DNA from: an uncultured Lachnospiraceae bacterium
GTDB taxonomy: Bacteria > Bacillota > Clostridia > Lachnospirales > Lachnospiraceae
Assembly: GCA_902783935.1 (NCBI GenBank)
Contig: CACZTA010000069.1
Span: 1 to 13,716, forward strand
Reading direction: 5' to 3'
Length of the DNA stretch: 13,716 nt
The number at the start of each line of letters is the position of its first letter. Within the stretch, counting starts at the first letter, position 1. The translations under genes and the position numbers were made by a program. The notes under the pieces are model-generated. The model was not told where the DNA came from, ran no database searches, and worked only from the letters and a program-made list of their open reading frames with translations. Positions 1 through 7,900 of the stretch are shown piece after piece.

Positions 1-870
1 ACACTGTGCGGAAATGAGTATGAAGAACAGTATGCCAATGTGTTCGCCTGCTCAAGCAGACAGACGGCGGAGTTCATCGACTGGATCCGCGAACAGGACT
101 GGTATGAGAATACCACGATTATGATTACCGGTGATCATCCGACCATGGACGCGGATTTCTGCAAAAATGTGCCGGACGATTACTCGAGACGCACCTATAC
201 GTGCTATATAAATGCGGATGCGGAACGGGAGAATCCAGAGGTCACAAGAGATTTTTCCACATTTGATAATTTTCCGACGACACTTGCTGCAATGGGCGTC
301 AGTATCGAAGGAAACCGTCTCGGCCTTGGAACCAATCTTTACTCATCTGTCCCCACTCTGCTTGAAAAGTACGGAGATGCCAAGGTAAAATCCGAGGTTT
401 CCAAGAAGACGGATTTCATCGAAAAGATGGAACAGCTGGATCCCGAGACGCAGGCCAAGGTTGAAAAATACGGCAGCGTCCGGATCAGGTCTGAGACATA
501 TGACCTGACACACGGGTGGATTTCCGTATCAACGGATCCGTTTGAAATTCCGTTTACGGAACCCTATAAATATATCCGCCTGAAAATCTGGGTCGAGCGC
601 GGAGGCCAGATGATCCGCCGCTGGATCCAGACCAAGCCTCTCGGGGACGGCGGCTATTATACGACCTTTGATCCGCTGAAGGATCTGGACGGATATCCTG
701 AAATCAAATATCAGTTTGTCATCAAGTTCCGGGACGGAGCCAGTTATAATCTCGGTCCCGAGGGGGTATTCCGGAATCTGCCGGGACATACGTTCCTGGA
801 ATCCGTTCTTGAAGAAACAAATAACGAAAATGCAGCTACGGCAGGAGATGATGAACTGCCGGATGAATAA
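1..870 (+). CDS. LTA synthase / OpgB-like phosphoglycerol transferase (sulfatase fold), C-terminal part; 5' end outside window
   Basis: The reading frame is open from base 1, so the gene starts to the left; the GTG at 40 is only an internal Val codon. 289 residues are visible. Residues 1-110 are the end of an alkaline-phosphatase/sulfatase-fold catalytic domain: a helix (TAEFIDWIREQDWYENTT), then ITGDHPTM, whose Asp45-His46 match the metal-binding Asp-His of LtaS-type enzymes, then FDNFPTTLAAMGV and RLGLGTNLYS. These last motifs are typical of LTA synthase and MdoB/OpgB relatives, which move glycerol phosphate from phosphatidylglycerol to a surface polymer outside the membrane. The membrane segments and the nucleophile Thr would lie upstream and cannot be checked. 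Residues of about 145-265 form an extra beta-rich domain that I do not recognise, ending in an acidic tail (DDELPDE). The stop is 13 bases before malQ. The class is fairly sure; the exact substrate is not. Confidence 0.78.
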   Translation, partial: TLCGNEYEEQYANVFACSSRQTAEFIDWIREQDWYENTTIMITGDHPTMDADFCKNVPDDYSRRTYTCYINADAERENPEVTRDFSTFDNFPTTLAAMGVSIEGNRLGLGTNLYSSVPTLLEKYGDAKVKSEVSKKTDFIEKMEQLDPETQAKVEKYGSVRIRSETYDLTHGWISVSTDPFEIPFTEPYKYIRLKIWVERGGQMIRRWIQTKPLGDGGYYTTFDPLKDLDGYPEIKYQFVIKFRDGASYNLGPEGVFRNLPGHTFLESVLEETNNENAATAGDDELPDE

Positions 871-874
871 GGAG
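869..874 (+). promoter_or_regulatory. Ribosome binding site that fixes the malQ start
   Basis: AAGGAG overlaps the stop of the upstream gene and lies 9 bases before the ATG at 884. The alternative in-frame ATG at 863 has only a GGAG 15 bases upstream and would add seven residues (MNKETAH) that are not part of the usual MalQ N-terminus. Confidence 0.75.
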
Positions 875-883
875 ACAGCGCAT

Positions 884-2422
884 ATGAGAGCAAGCGGTAT
901 TCTGTATCCAGTGTTTTCGCTGCCGTCGAAATACGGGATCGGCAGTTTTTCAAAAGAAGCGTATGAATTTGTTGATTTCCTCAAGGCGTCCGGTCAGACT
1001 TACTGGCAGGTGCTTCCGTTCGGACCGACAGGATACGGCGATTCTCCCTACCAGAGCTTTTCAACATTTGCAGGAAATCCCTATTTTATCTCTCTTGAGC
1101 AGCTGATTGAAGAAGGCCTTCTGAGATCAGATGAGTGCGAGACCGTAAACTGGGGACCGAATCCGGAATATGTCGACTATGGCGCACTCTACCAGAACCG
1201 TTTCAAGGTGCTGAAGAAAGCTTATTTCCGTTTCCGGGAAAACGGGGCCGAAAAGGAAGCTTTCGATGAGTTCTGCACAAAAGAAAAAGACTGGCTTGAA
1301 GACTACTGCCTCTATATGGCCCTGAAGGAAATTAACGGCGGGAAGTCATGGATCGACTGGGAGCTTCCTTACAGGAACCGCGACCGGAGCGCACTTGCCG
1401 TTGTGGAGGAAGTGATTGAAGAAACGGTTGATTTCTTCCGGTTCCAGCAGTATGAATTCATGAAACAGTGGAGCCGCCTGCATGCGTATGCAGCAGAAAA
1501 CGGAATCAGCATCATCGGCGATATTCCGATTTACGTGGCATTTGACAGTGCCGACACATGGGCTCATCCGGAGATGTTTGAGTTCGACGAACAAAACGTG
1601 CCTGTAAAGGTGGCAGGGTGCCCGCCGGATGCATTCTCAGCTACGGGACAGCTGTGGGGCAATCCGATTTATAACTGGAAATATCTGAAAGAACATGACT
1701 ATCACTGGTGGATCAGGCGTATCGAACGGAGCCTTGACTTCTATGATGTGATCAGGATTGACCACTTCCGCGGATTTGATGAGTATTATGCAGTTCCATA
1801 TGGGGAAGAGACTGCAGAAAACGGCGAGTGGGAGCAGGGGCCGGGAATGGACCTGTTTAACAAGATCCGCGAGGAACTGGGAAATGTCCGGATTATCGCG
1901 GAAGATCTCGGACTGATCACGCCATCTGTCCGGGAACTCCTGAAAGAGAGCGGATTCCCGGGCATGAAAGTGCTTCAGTTCGCTTTTGACGAGAGTGAAG
2001 CGAGCCTCTATCTGCCGTATAACCACATTACGAACTGCGTAGTATACACGGGCACGCATGATAACATGACTACCAGGGGATGGATCGAAAGCCTGAGTGA
2101 TCACGACCGCGATTTTGCAAGGCGCTATATTAATTCCATTTATACTGATTACGGTCAGTTTACATGGGATTTCATCCGCGAAGCCTTCCGTTCCGTTTCG
2201 GATCTGTGTATTGTCCCTATCCAGGATTTCCTGGTCAAGGGAAATGAAGCGAGAATCAACTGCCCGTCAGTCAGCATGAATAACTGGCAGTGGCGCGTGA
2301 GGCCGGCATTTCTGACGACGGCACTTTCAGACAGCATCTATGCCATGACAAAGCTTTACGGCCGTCTCGGACCGGGACCGCAAACGGAAAATGAGTCAGA
2401 AGAGGGACCTGCAGAAGGATGA
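884..2422 (+). CDS. malQ: 4-alpha-glucanotransferase (amylomaltase, GH77)
   Basis: MalQ is a cytoplasmic disproportionating enzyme. It moves alpha-1,4-glucan chains between maltodextrins or glycogen-derived oligosaccharides and releases glucose. The protein is 512 residues, normal for bacterial GH77. It begins MRASGILYPVFSLPSKYGIG, the usual amylomaltase opening (substrate-facing SLPS..GIGS). The catalytic triad is visible at the expected spacing: nucleophile Asp293 in VIRIDHFRGFDEYYAVP, acid/base Glu340 in IIAEDLG, and Asp393 in TGTHDNMTTRGW. DIPIYVAFDSADTW and QLWGNPIYNW are also family motifs. One small oddity is HDNM where HDND is common. The ATG at 884 is chosen for its AAGGAG and family length; in-frame codons back to 716 overlap the upstream gene. 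The stop overlaps the thyA start (ATGA), which suggests translational coupling. No other maltodextrin genes are in view. Confidence 0.95.
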   Translation: MRASGILYPVFSLPSKYGIGSFSKEAYEFVDFLKASGQTYWQVLPFGPTGYGDSPYQSFSTFAGNPYFISLEQLIEEGLLRSDECETVNWGPNPEYVDYGALYQNRFKVLKKAYFRFRENGAEKEAFDEFCTKEKDWLEDYCLYMALKEINGGKSWIDWELPYRNRDRSALAVVEEVIEETVDFFRFQQYEFMKQWSRLHAYAAENGISIIGDIPIYVAFDSADTWAHPEMFEFDEQNVPVKVAGCPPDAFSATGQLWGNPIYNWKYLKEHDYHWWIRRIERSLDFYDVIRIDHFRGFDEYYAVPYGEETAENGEWEQGPGMDLFNKIREELGNVRIIAEDLGLITPSVRELLKESGFPGMKVLQFAFDESEASLYLPYNHITNCVVYTGTHDNMTTRGWIESLSDHDRDFARRYINSIYTDYGQFTWDFIREAFRSVSDLCIVPIQDFLVKGNEARINCPSVSMNNWQWRVRPAFLTTALSDSIYAMTKLYGRLGPGPQTENESEEGPAEG

Positions 2423-3312
2423 GTTATACGGACAGAGTCTTTAAAAACATGGTCAGGAACATTCTGGAGAACGGCATCAGCGACGAGGGACTTCAGGTCC
2501 GCCCGCACTGGGAAGACGGGACGCCTGCGCATACGATCCAGGTTTTCGGAACGGTCAACCGCTATGATCTGCAGAAAGAATTTCCCATCCTGACTCTGCG
2601 GCGGACGTACTGGAAGAGCGCGTGGGATGAAGTGGCATGGATCTGGCAGAAGAAATCCAATAATGTCCGTGACCTCTCCTCACATGTGTGGGATGAATGG
2701 GCAGATGAGAACGGGTCCATCGGCAAAGCCTACGGATATCAGATGGGGCTTCCGGTGAAGTGCCGGGGGATTACGGAAGAAGGGCTGAAAGCGGCTTTCG
2801 GGGAGAGGCGTTTTTCTCAGAAAGACGGAATGTATCTTCTTGACCAGACGGATCAGGTGATCTACCAGCTGGTCAATCAGCCCGCGTCCAGGCGGATCCT
2901 GACAAATATGTATAATATCCATGACCTGTCTGAAATGGCACTGGCGCCCTGCGCCTATTCCATGACATTCCTTGTGACAGGCAGGAAGCTGAACGCGATT
3001 CTGAACCAGCGGTCGCAGGACGTGATTACGGCCAGCGCATGGAATCTGGTCCAGTATGCGATGCTTACATACGCCTTGGCGTCCGCCTACGGCTATGAGC
3101 CAGGGGAATTTGTCCACGTGATCGGATCTGCCCATATTTATGACAGGCATATCGAGATGGCGAAAGAACTGCTCGCGAGTGAAGAGCATGAGGCGCCCTC
3201 TTTTGAAGTTAATCCGGATGTCCGTGATTTTTACAGATTTACGAGAGATGACTTCAGCGTCCGGAACTATGAGTACAATGAATTTCATCATGTGATTCCC
3301 GTCGCTGTCTGA
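2419..3312 (+). CDS. thyA: Thymidylate synthase (ThyA, B. subtilis/phi3T-like type)
   Basis: ThyA methylates dUMP to dTMP using 5,10-methylene-tetrahydrofolate, which becomes dihydrofolate. The protein is 297 residues. Visible family parts are VWDEWADENGSIGKAYGYQ, the nucleophile Cys178 in MALAPCAYS, the dUMP-binding LNQRSQDVITASAWNLVQYA (conserved Arg, Asp and Asn), HVIGSAHIYDRHIEMAK and the C-terminal PVAV. The opening NGISDEGLQVRPHWEDGTPA resembles the B. subtilis/phi3T enzyme more than E. coli ThyA. The residue after the catalytic Cys is Ala instead of the E. coli His; as I recall, the phi3T-type enzyme also lacks this His (Val there), so I read it as a subtype feature and not damage. About 45 residues between GYQMGLP and the LVNQPASRRILTNMYN segment form a longer variable loop. 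The start overlaps the malQ stop by 4 bases. A hairpin follows the stop. Confidence 0.95.
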   Translation: MSYTDRVFKNMVRNILENGISDEGLQVRPHWEDGTPAHTIQVFGTVNRYDLQKEFPILTLRRTYWKSAWDEVAWIWQKKSNNVRDLSSHVWDEWADENGSIGKAYGYQMGLPVKCRGITEEGLKAAFGERRFSQKDGMYLLDQTDQVIYQLVNQPASRRILTNMYNIHDLSEMALAPCAYSMTFLVTGRKLNAILNQRSQDVITASAWNLVQYAMLTYALASAYGYEPGEFVHVIGSAHIYDRHIEMAKELLASEEHEAPSFEVNPDVRDFYRFTRDDFSVRNYEYNEFHHVIPVAV

Positions 3313-3321
3313 CGGGCCGAA

Positions 3322-3350
3322 AAAGGCATCCGCTTTATGAGGATGCCTTT
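3322..3350 (+). terminator. Rho-independent-like hairpin after thyA
   Basis: A perfect 10-bp inverted repeat (AAAGGCATCC at 3322-3331, GGATGCCTTT at 3341-3350) with a 9-base loop starts 10 bases after the thyA stop. The 3' T run is short: three T of the stem, then GACTGTGTT. Termination may therefore be partial. The stem is flanked by A on the left and T on the right, so it could also act on the opposite strand, but no gene there needs it. Confidence 0.7.
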
Positions 3351-3355
3351 GACTG

Positions 3356-3364
3356 TGTTATAAT
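3356..3364 (+). promoter_or_regulatory. Extended -10 promoter for folA-ispG-polC
   Basis: TGtTATAAT is a perfect extended -10 element for the housekeeping sigma factor. The -35 region is weak: TTATGA at 3335-3340 with an 18-base spacer, lying in the loop of the preceding hairpin. The predicted transcription start is near 3371, giving a leader of about 27 bases with the ribosome site at 3381. It is the only good promoter in the only real intergenic gap, so it probably drives folA and the genes after it. Confidence 0.65.
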
Positions 3365-3379
3365 AAATGAAAACGACAG

Positions 3380-3386
3380 TAAGGGG
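3380..3386 (+). promoter_or_regulatory. Ribosome binding site of folA
   Basis: A TAAGGGG-type purine run lies about 11 bases before the ATG at 3398. An in-frame GTG at 3386 falls inside this run and so is not a likely start. Confidence 0.6.
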
Positions 3387-3397
3387 TGAGTTTTTAT

Positions 3398-3895
3398 ATG
3401 TATGCGATTGCAGCCGTTGATCAGAACTGGGGGATCGGGAAAAACGGGAAGCTTCTGACCTCCATACCGGCAGATATGGCCTTTTTCAGGAAGATGACGA
3501 TGGGAAAGGCGCTTATAATGGGACGCAGGACACTGGAATCCTTTCCCGGGAAGAAACCGCTTCCCGGACGGCTGGCAAATATCGTCATCACTTCTCAGGA
3601 GGATTATTCCGCTGACGGGATCTGCGTTGTTCATTCGCCGGAGGAGGCGGCCGGATATGCGGAGCGGTTTGCCCCGGAAGATGTATTCGTGATCGGGGGC
3701 GGCATAATCTACAAAGCCATGCTTCCTTATTGTACAAAAGCGTATATCACGAAGATCGACTATTCGTTTGATGCGGACACGTCTTTTCCGGATCTTGATG
3801 CGGATCCCGCATGGGAACTGGCGGAAACCGGAGAAGAACAGACTTATTTTGACCTTGTCTATGAGTTTGATGTCTATGTGAGGAAAGAGGCCTGA
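3398..3895 (+). CDS. folA: Dihydrofolate reductase
   Basis: DHFR reduces dihydrofolate to tetrahydrofolate with NADPH. It regenerates the cofactor used up by ThyA, whose gene lies just upstream. The protein is 165 residues, typical for bacterial DHFR. The N-terminus MYAIAAVDQNWGIGKNGKLL carries the substrate and Met20-type loop. Asp26 in SIPADMAFFR is at the place of the catalytic acid. KALIMGRRTLESFPGKKPLP is the NADPH-binding segment. VFVIGGGIIYKAMLPYC is the conserved Gly-Gly region and AYITKID follows. The usual Trp of the LPW motif is replaced (KLLTSIP), a variation also seen in some clostridial DHFRs. The start at ATG 3398 is preferred over GTG 3386, which sits in the ribosome site and would add MSFY. 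The stop is one base from the ispG start. Confidence 0.93.
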   Translation: MYAIAAVDQNWGIGKNGKLLTSIPADMAFFRKMTMGKALIMGRRTLESFPGKKPLPGRLANIVITSQEDYSADGICVVHSPEEAAGYAERFAPEDVFVIGGGIIYKAMLPYCTKAYITKIDYSFDADTSFPDLDADPAWELAETGEEQTYFDLVYEFDVYVRKEA

Positions 3896-3896
3896 T

Positions 3897-4961
3897 ATGC
3901 ACAGAGATAAGACGAAAGTCATCCGGATCGGATCAAAAAAGATCGGGGGCGGAAATCCGGTCCTGATCCAGTCCATGACGAATACAAAGACAGAAAATAT
4001 TGAGGCAACGGTTTCACAGATTCTGGCACTTGAAAAAGCAGGCTGTGATATTATCCGCTGCACTGTCCCGACTGAGGAAGCAGCTGAGGCACTCGGGGAA
4101 ATCCGGAGGAGGATTCATATCCCGCTTGTGGCGGATATTCATTTTGATTACCGGCTGGCTGTTGCGGCAATCCGGAACGGGGCAGATAAAATCCGCATTA
4201 ATCCGGGCAACATCGGCGGACCTGACCGCATCCGTGAAGTGGTGGAAGCTGCGCGTGAGCGCATGATCCCGATCCGCGTCGGCGTGAATTCCGGTTCCCT
4301 TGAAAAGGATCTTCTTGAAAAATACGGCGGTCATGTGACAGCGGACGGACTTGTGGAGAGTGCACTCGACAAGGTGGGCATGATCGAAAAATACGGCTAT
4401 GACCGGATTGTGATAAGCATCAAGTCTTCCGATGTCCTGATGAGCATAGAAGCACATGAGAAGCTGGCGGAAAAAACGGATTATCCGCTGCATGTCGGTA
4501 TTACCGAAGCGGGTACCGCTTTTTCCGGAAATATCAAATCTTCGGTAGGCCTCGGTATTCTGCTCCATGAGGGATACGGTGATACAATCCGGGTCTCCCT
4601 GACATCAGATCCTCTCGATGAGGTCCGTGCCGCAAAGCTGATCTTAAAGACGCTGGGCCTCAGAAAAGGCGGAGTTGAAGTCGTCTCATGCCCGACCTGC
4701 GGGAGAACGGATATTGACCTGATCGGACTTGCTTCCCGGGTAGAAGAGCTCGTGAAGGATATTCCGCTCGATCTGAAGGTGGCGGTTATGGGATGTGTGG
4801 TCAACGGGCCCGGGGAAGCACGGGAAGCGGATATCGGCATCGCCGGCGGGAAGAAGGAGGGACTTCTGTTCCGGCACGGTGAGATTATCCGGAAAGTCCC
4901 TGAGGATCAGCTGCTTAAAGCGCTTATGGACGAACTCTCGTCATTTACAGGTGAAGACTGA
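3897..4961 (+). CDS. ispG: 4-hydroxy-3-methylbut-2-en-1-yl diphosphate synthase (flavodoxin)
   Basis: IspG (GcpE) carries out the sixth step of the MEP isoprenoid pathway. It reductively opens the ring of 2-C-methyl-erythritol 2,4-cyclodiphosphate to HMBPP with a [4Fe-4S] cluster. The protein is 354 residues, normal for the two-domain bacterial enzyme. The N-terminal TIM barrel shows NPVLIQSMTNTKTENIEATV, GCDIIRCTVP, PLVADIHFDYRLA and DKIRINPGNIG. The C-terminal iron-sulfur domain has Cys265 and Cys268 in SCPTCGRTDIDL, then Cys300 and Glu307 in MGCVVNGPGEA. Three Cys plus Glu is the known cluster ligand set, with the same spacing as the E. coli enzyme. It starts one base after folA with AAAGAGG upstream and ends 14 bases before polC. 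The ispG-polC order is common in clostridia; folA just upstream is less usual. Confidence 0.96.
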   Translation: MHRDKTKVIRIGSKKIGGGNPVLIQSMTNTKTENIEATVSQILALEKAGCDIIRCTVPTEEAAEALGEIRRRIHIPLVADIHFDYRLAVAAIRNGADKIRINPGNIGGPDRIREVVEAARERMIPIRVGVNSGSLEKDLLEKYGGHVTADGLVESALDKVGMIEKYGYDRIVISIKSSDVLMSIEAHEKLAEKTDYPLHVGITEAGTAFSGNIKSSVGLGILLHEGYGDTIRVSLTSDPLDEVRAAKLILKTLGLRKGGVEVVSCPTCGRTDIDLIGLASRVEELVKDIPLDLKVAVMGCVVNGPGEAREADIGIAGGKKEGLLFRHGEIIRKVPEDQLLKALMDELSSFTGED

Positions 4962-4963
4962 CA

Positions 4964-4972
4964 AAAAGGAGG
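4964..4972 (+). promoter_or_regulatory. Strong ribosome binding site of polC with short spacing
   Basis: AAAAGGAGG is nearly perfect against the 16S tail, but only three bases (ATT) separate it from the ATG at 4976. The usual gap is 5-9. The residues right after this ATG match the normal clostridial PolC N-terminus, and there is an in-frame stop at 4952, so this start still seems right. The close spacing may lower translation of polC. Confidence 0.6.
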
Positions 4973-4975
4973 ATT

Positions 4976-7900
4976 ATGGACCGGTCGAAACCGTTTCTGC
5001 AGGCATTTCCGGGAATAGAGCTTGAGGCAGGACTTTTGGACCTGATGAAGTTCGTGACGGTGGAGAGGATCACCGTGAACCGAACCCGTACGCGCATGCG
5101 GATTTATATTACATCTGAAAACTGGCTGAAAAAAAAGCACATCTATAAACTCGAAGAAGCTGTCTCAAAACGGTTTTTCGGCAATGCCGGCCGTATGGAA
5201 GTCGTGGTGATCGAGCGCTTTGTGCTGTCTTCCTCTTATACACCGGACCGTTTTTACGAAGTCTACAGATCCAGTATGCAGACGGAGCTGAAGCAGACGG
5301 ATGCGCTTCTTTACCAGACATTTCTTCATGCGGAACTCGAAATCGGGGAAGACGGGCTGATAAAAGTGCTTCTGCCGGACAATCCCGTCTATCTTTTCCG
5401 CGAAGAGGAACTGAAAGAATATCTCGAGAAAGTCTTCTGCGAACGCGCCGGTTTCCGGACGGTCTCGGTCGTGACCGGGACAGCGGTGCGGACTGAACCC
5501 GAAGCCGGCGCAGGCGGGGACGGGAATGAACTTGAGGAGAGAGTTGCCCAGGTCATCAGTGCAAATGAAAAACGCAGAACTGCTCCCGAAGTAAAGAAGA
5601 AGCTCCCGTCAAGGGAAGAAAAACAGTACAGAAAAACCCAGCTTAACCGAAACGATCCGTCCGTCATATACGGCCGTATGTTCGATGATGAAGCGGAGCC
5701 GATTGAATCCCTCAGGGATGATCCGCGCGAGGTGACGGTCCGGGGTGAGGTATTTGCTTCGGAAAGCAGGGAAACTAAAGGCGGAAGGATTATTTTTACC
5801 GTGGCGGTTACCGATTACACGGACAGCCTCCGCATAAAGCTGTGGTTTGAAAAAGAAGATCTTCCTGCGTTTGAAGAGGCCTTTAAGAACGGAAGCTGCT
5901 TCCTGATCAAAGGCTTTATGGATCTGGATCCGTATGACAGGGAAATGCTGATTAAAAGTGTATACGGCATCAGAAAGATCCCGCCTTTCCGTAACAGGAG
6001 AGAAGATCATTCCCCGGAGAAGCGGGTGGAGCTTCACTGCCATACCCAGATGTCTGATATGGATGCCGTCTCTTCTGCGACGGATATTATCCGGCAGGCC
6101 TGGAATTTCGGGATGAAGGCGCTGGCCATAACGGATCACGGCGTTGTCCAGGCGTTTCCCGAAGCATATAAGGCGATCGGAGGAAAGAAGGGAATCCCGA
6201 AAGATGCGGATATGAAGATCATCTACGGTATGGAAGCCTATCTCGTGGATGACATGAAAGAACTCGTCAGCGGGGACACCTCCGGGAGCGTGACGGATCC
6301 CTGTGTTGTTTTCCAGCTTGTGACAACAGGACAGAGTCCGTTCCTGCATGATGTCATTGAACTGGCGGCGTGGAAGATTGAAGACGGAAAGCTTAAAGAC
6401 AGCTACGCATCGCTCGTGAAACCCGAAAGACCGATTCCGTTCTCCATTCAGACGGAAACCGGGATTACAGATGCACTGGTGGAGAATTCGCCTGACCTTC
6501 AGACGGTTCTCCGCGAATTTCTGGATTTCGCCGGAGAGTTTCCGCTTATTTCTTATGATGCGGATGCGGAACTGAATTTTATACTTGCTGCATGTGAGCG
6601 CATGGGGTTCCCGGCACCGGGGAAAACCGTGGTCGATATTCCCGCGCTTGCGAGATTCCTGATTCCGGAACTCGGAAAACTGAAGTTCAGATCCCTGATC
6701 CGCCACCTGAAGGTGCCGTGCAGTGATGAGATGCGGGCTTATCCGAGGGCGCACAGCATGAGCTATGTCTATCTGCAGCTGACGGACCTCATGAAAGCCA
6801 GGGGAATCACAACTTTTGAGCAGCTGAACAGAGAGGGGGCCGTATCTGCCGACCGGATCAGAAACCTGAAATATTACCATGCGATCCTGCTGGCACAGAA
6901 TGAGACGGGAAGGCGGAACCTGTATACTCTGGTATCAGAATCCCACCTGCATTATTTCAAGCGCCGTCCGAGAATACCGAAGTCGCTGCTGAATGCTCAC
7001 AGAGACGGACTGATTCTCGGAAGCGCCTGCTCGGCAGGCGAGTTGTACGATGCCATCTTAAACGGGGCCTCTGATGCCGAAATTGCCCGCATTGCCGGCT
7101 ATTACGACTACCTGGAGATTCAGCCGACAGCCAATAATCATTATCTTCTGAGTGATCCGAAGAGCGGCATCCGCTCCGAAGAAGACCTGCGGGAGATTAA
7201 CCGGAAAATCGTGAGGCTCGGGGAACAGTTCCGCAAGCCGGTATGTGCGACCTGCGATGTTCATTTCCTGAATCCGGAGGACGCCATATACCGTGCGATT
7301 ATCCAGGCGGGACATGGTTTCAGGGAAGAAGGCGGACAGGCGCCTCTCTATCTGAGGACGACAGAAGAGATGCTGGAGGAGTTTGCTTATCTGGGCGAAG
7401 AAAAATGCCGGGAGGTTGTGATCAGAAATACAAATCTGATTGCATCGCGGATCGAAAAAATCTCTCCGATCTACCCGGATAAATGCCCCCCGAAGATTCC
7501 CCATGCCGAAGAAGACCTGGAAAAGATGTGCTATGACACTGCCAGGGACTGGTACGGGGACCCGCTTCCTGATCTCGTAAAATCGAGGCTTGATAAAGAG
7601 CTGGGTTCAATTATTAAAAACGGGTATGCCGTTATGTATATCATTGCCCAGAAGCTCGTGGAGAAATCCAATCAGGACGGGTATCTCGTCGGCTCCAGGG
7701 GTTCTGTCGGCAGCTCTTTTGCAGCGACCATGTCACACATAACGGAAGTGAACCCGCTGCCGCCGCATTACCGCTGCCCCTCATGTAAATACAGTGAATT
7801 TGATTCTCCTGAAGCCATACGTGCCCATGAGGAGGGAAAAAGCGGATGTGATATGCCGGACAAGCTGTGTCCGGTGTGCGGAACCCCGCTGATGAAGGAC

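Noticed and set aside
40..42. GTG at 40 as the start of the first gene
   Set aside because: The frame is open to base 1 and the preceding codons (CGNEYEEQYAN) continue the conserved catalytic domain, so the gene begins outside the window.
716..883. Upstream extension of malQ to an ATG at 716
   Set aside because: It would overlap the previous gene by over 150 bases and add residues absent from MalQ. AAGGAG before 884 and the family N-terminus fix the start there.
2937..2964. Missing His after the catalytic Cys of ThyA as a sign of inactivity
   Set aside because: As I recall, thymidylate synthases of the B. subtilis/phi3T type also lack this His, and the Cys, Arg, Asp and Asn of the dUMP site are all present.
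6300..6780. Frameshift or sequencing error as the cause of the lost exonuclease motifs in PolC
   Set aside because: Conserved family residues before, between and after all three motifs remain in the same frame, so the changes are substitutions in an intact domain.
5609..6880. Antisense open frame of 423 codons inside polC
   Set aside because: It lies fully opposite a conserved gene, resembles no family and has no ribosome site or promoter that I can see. Long antisense frames are expected from this codon use.
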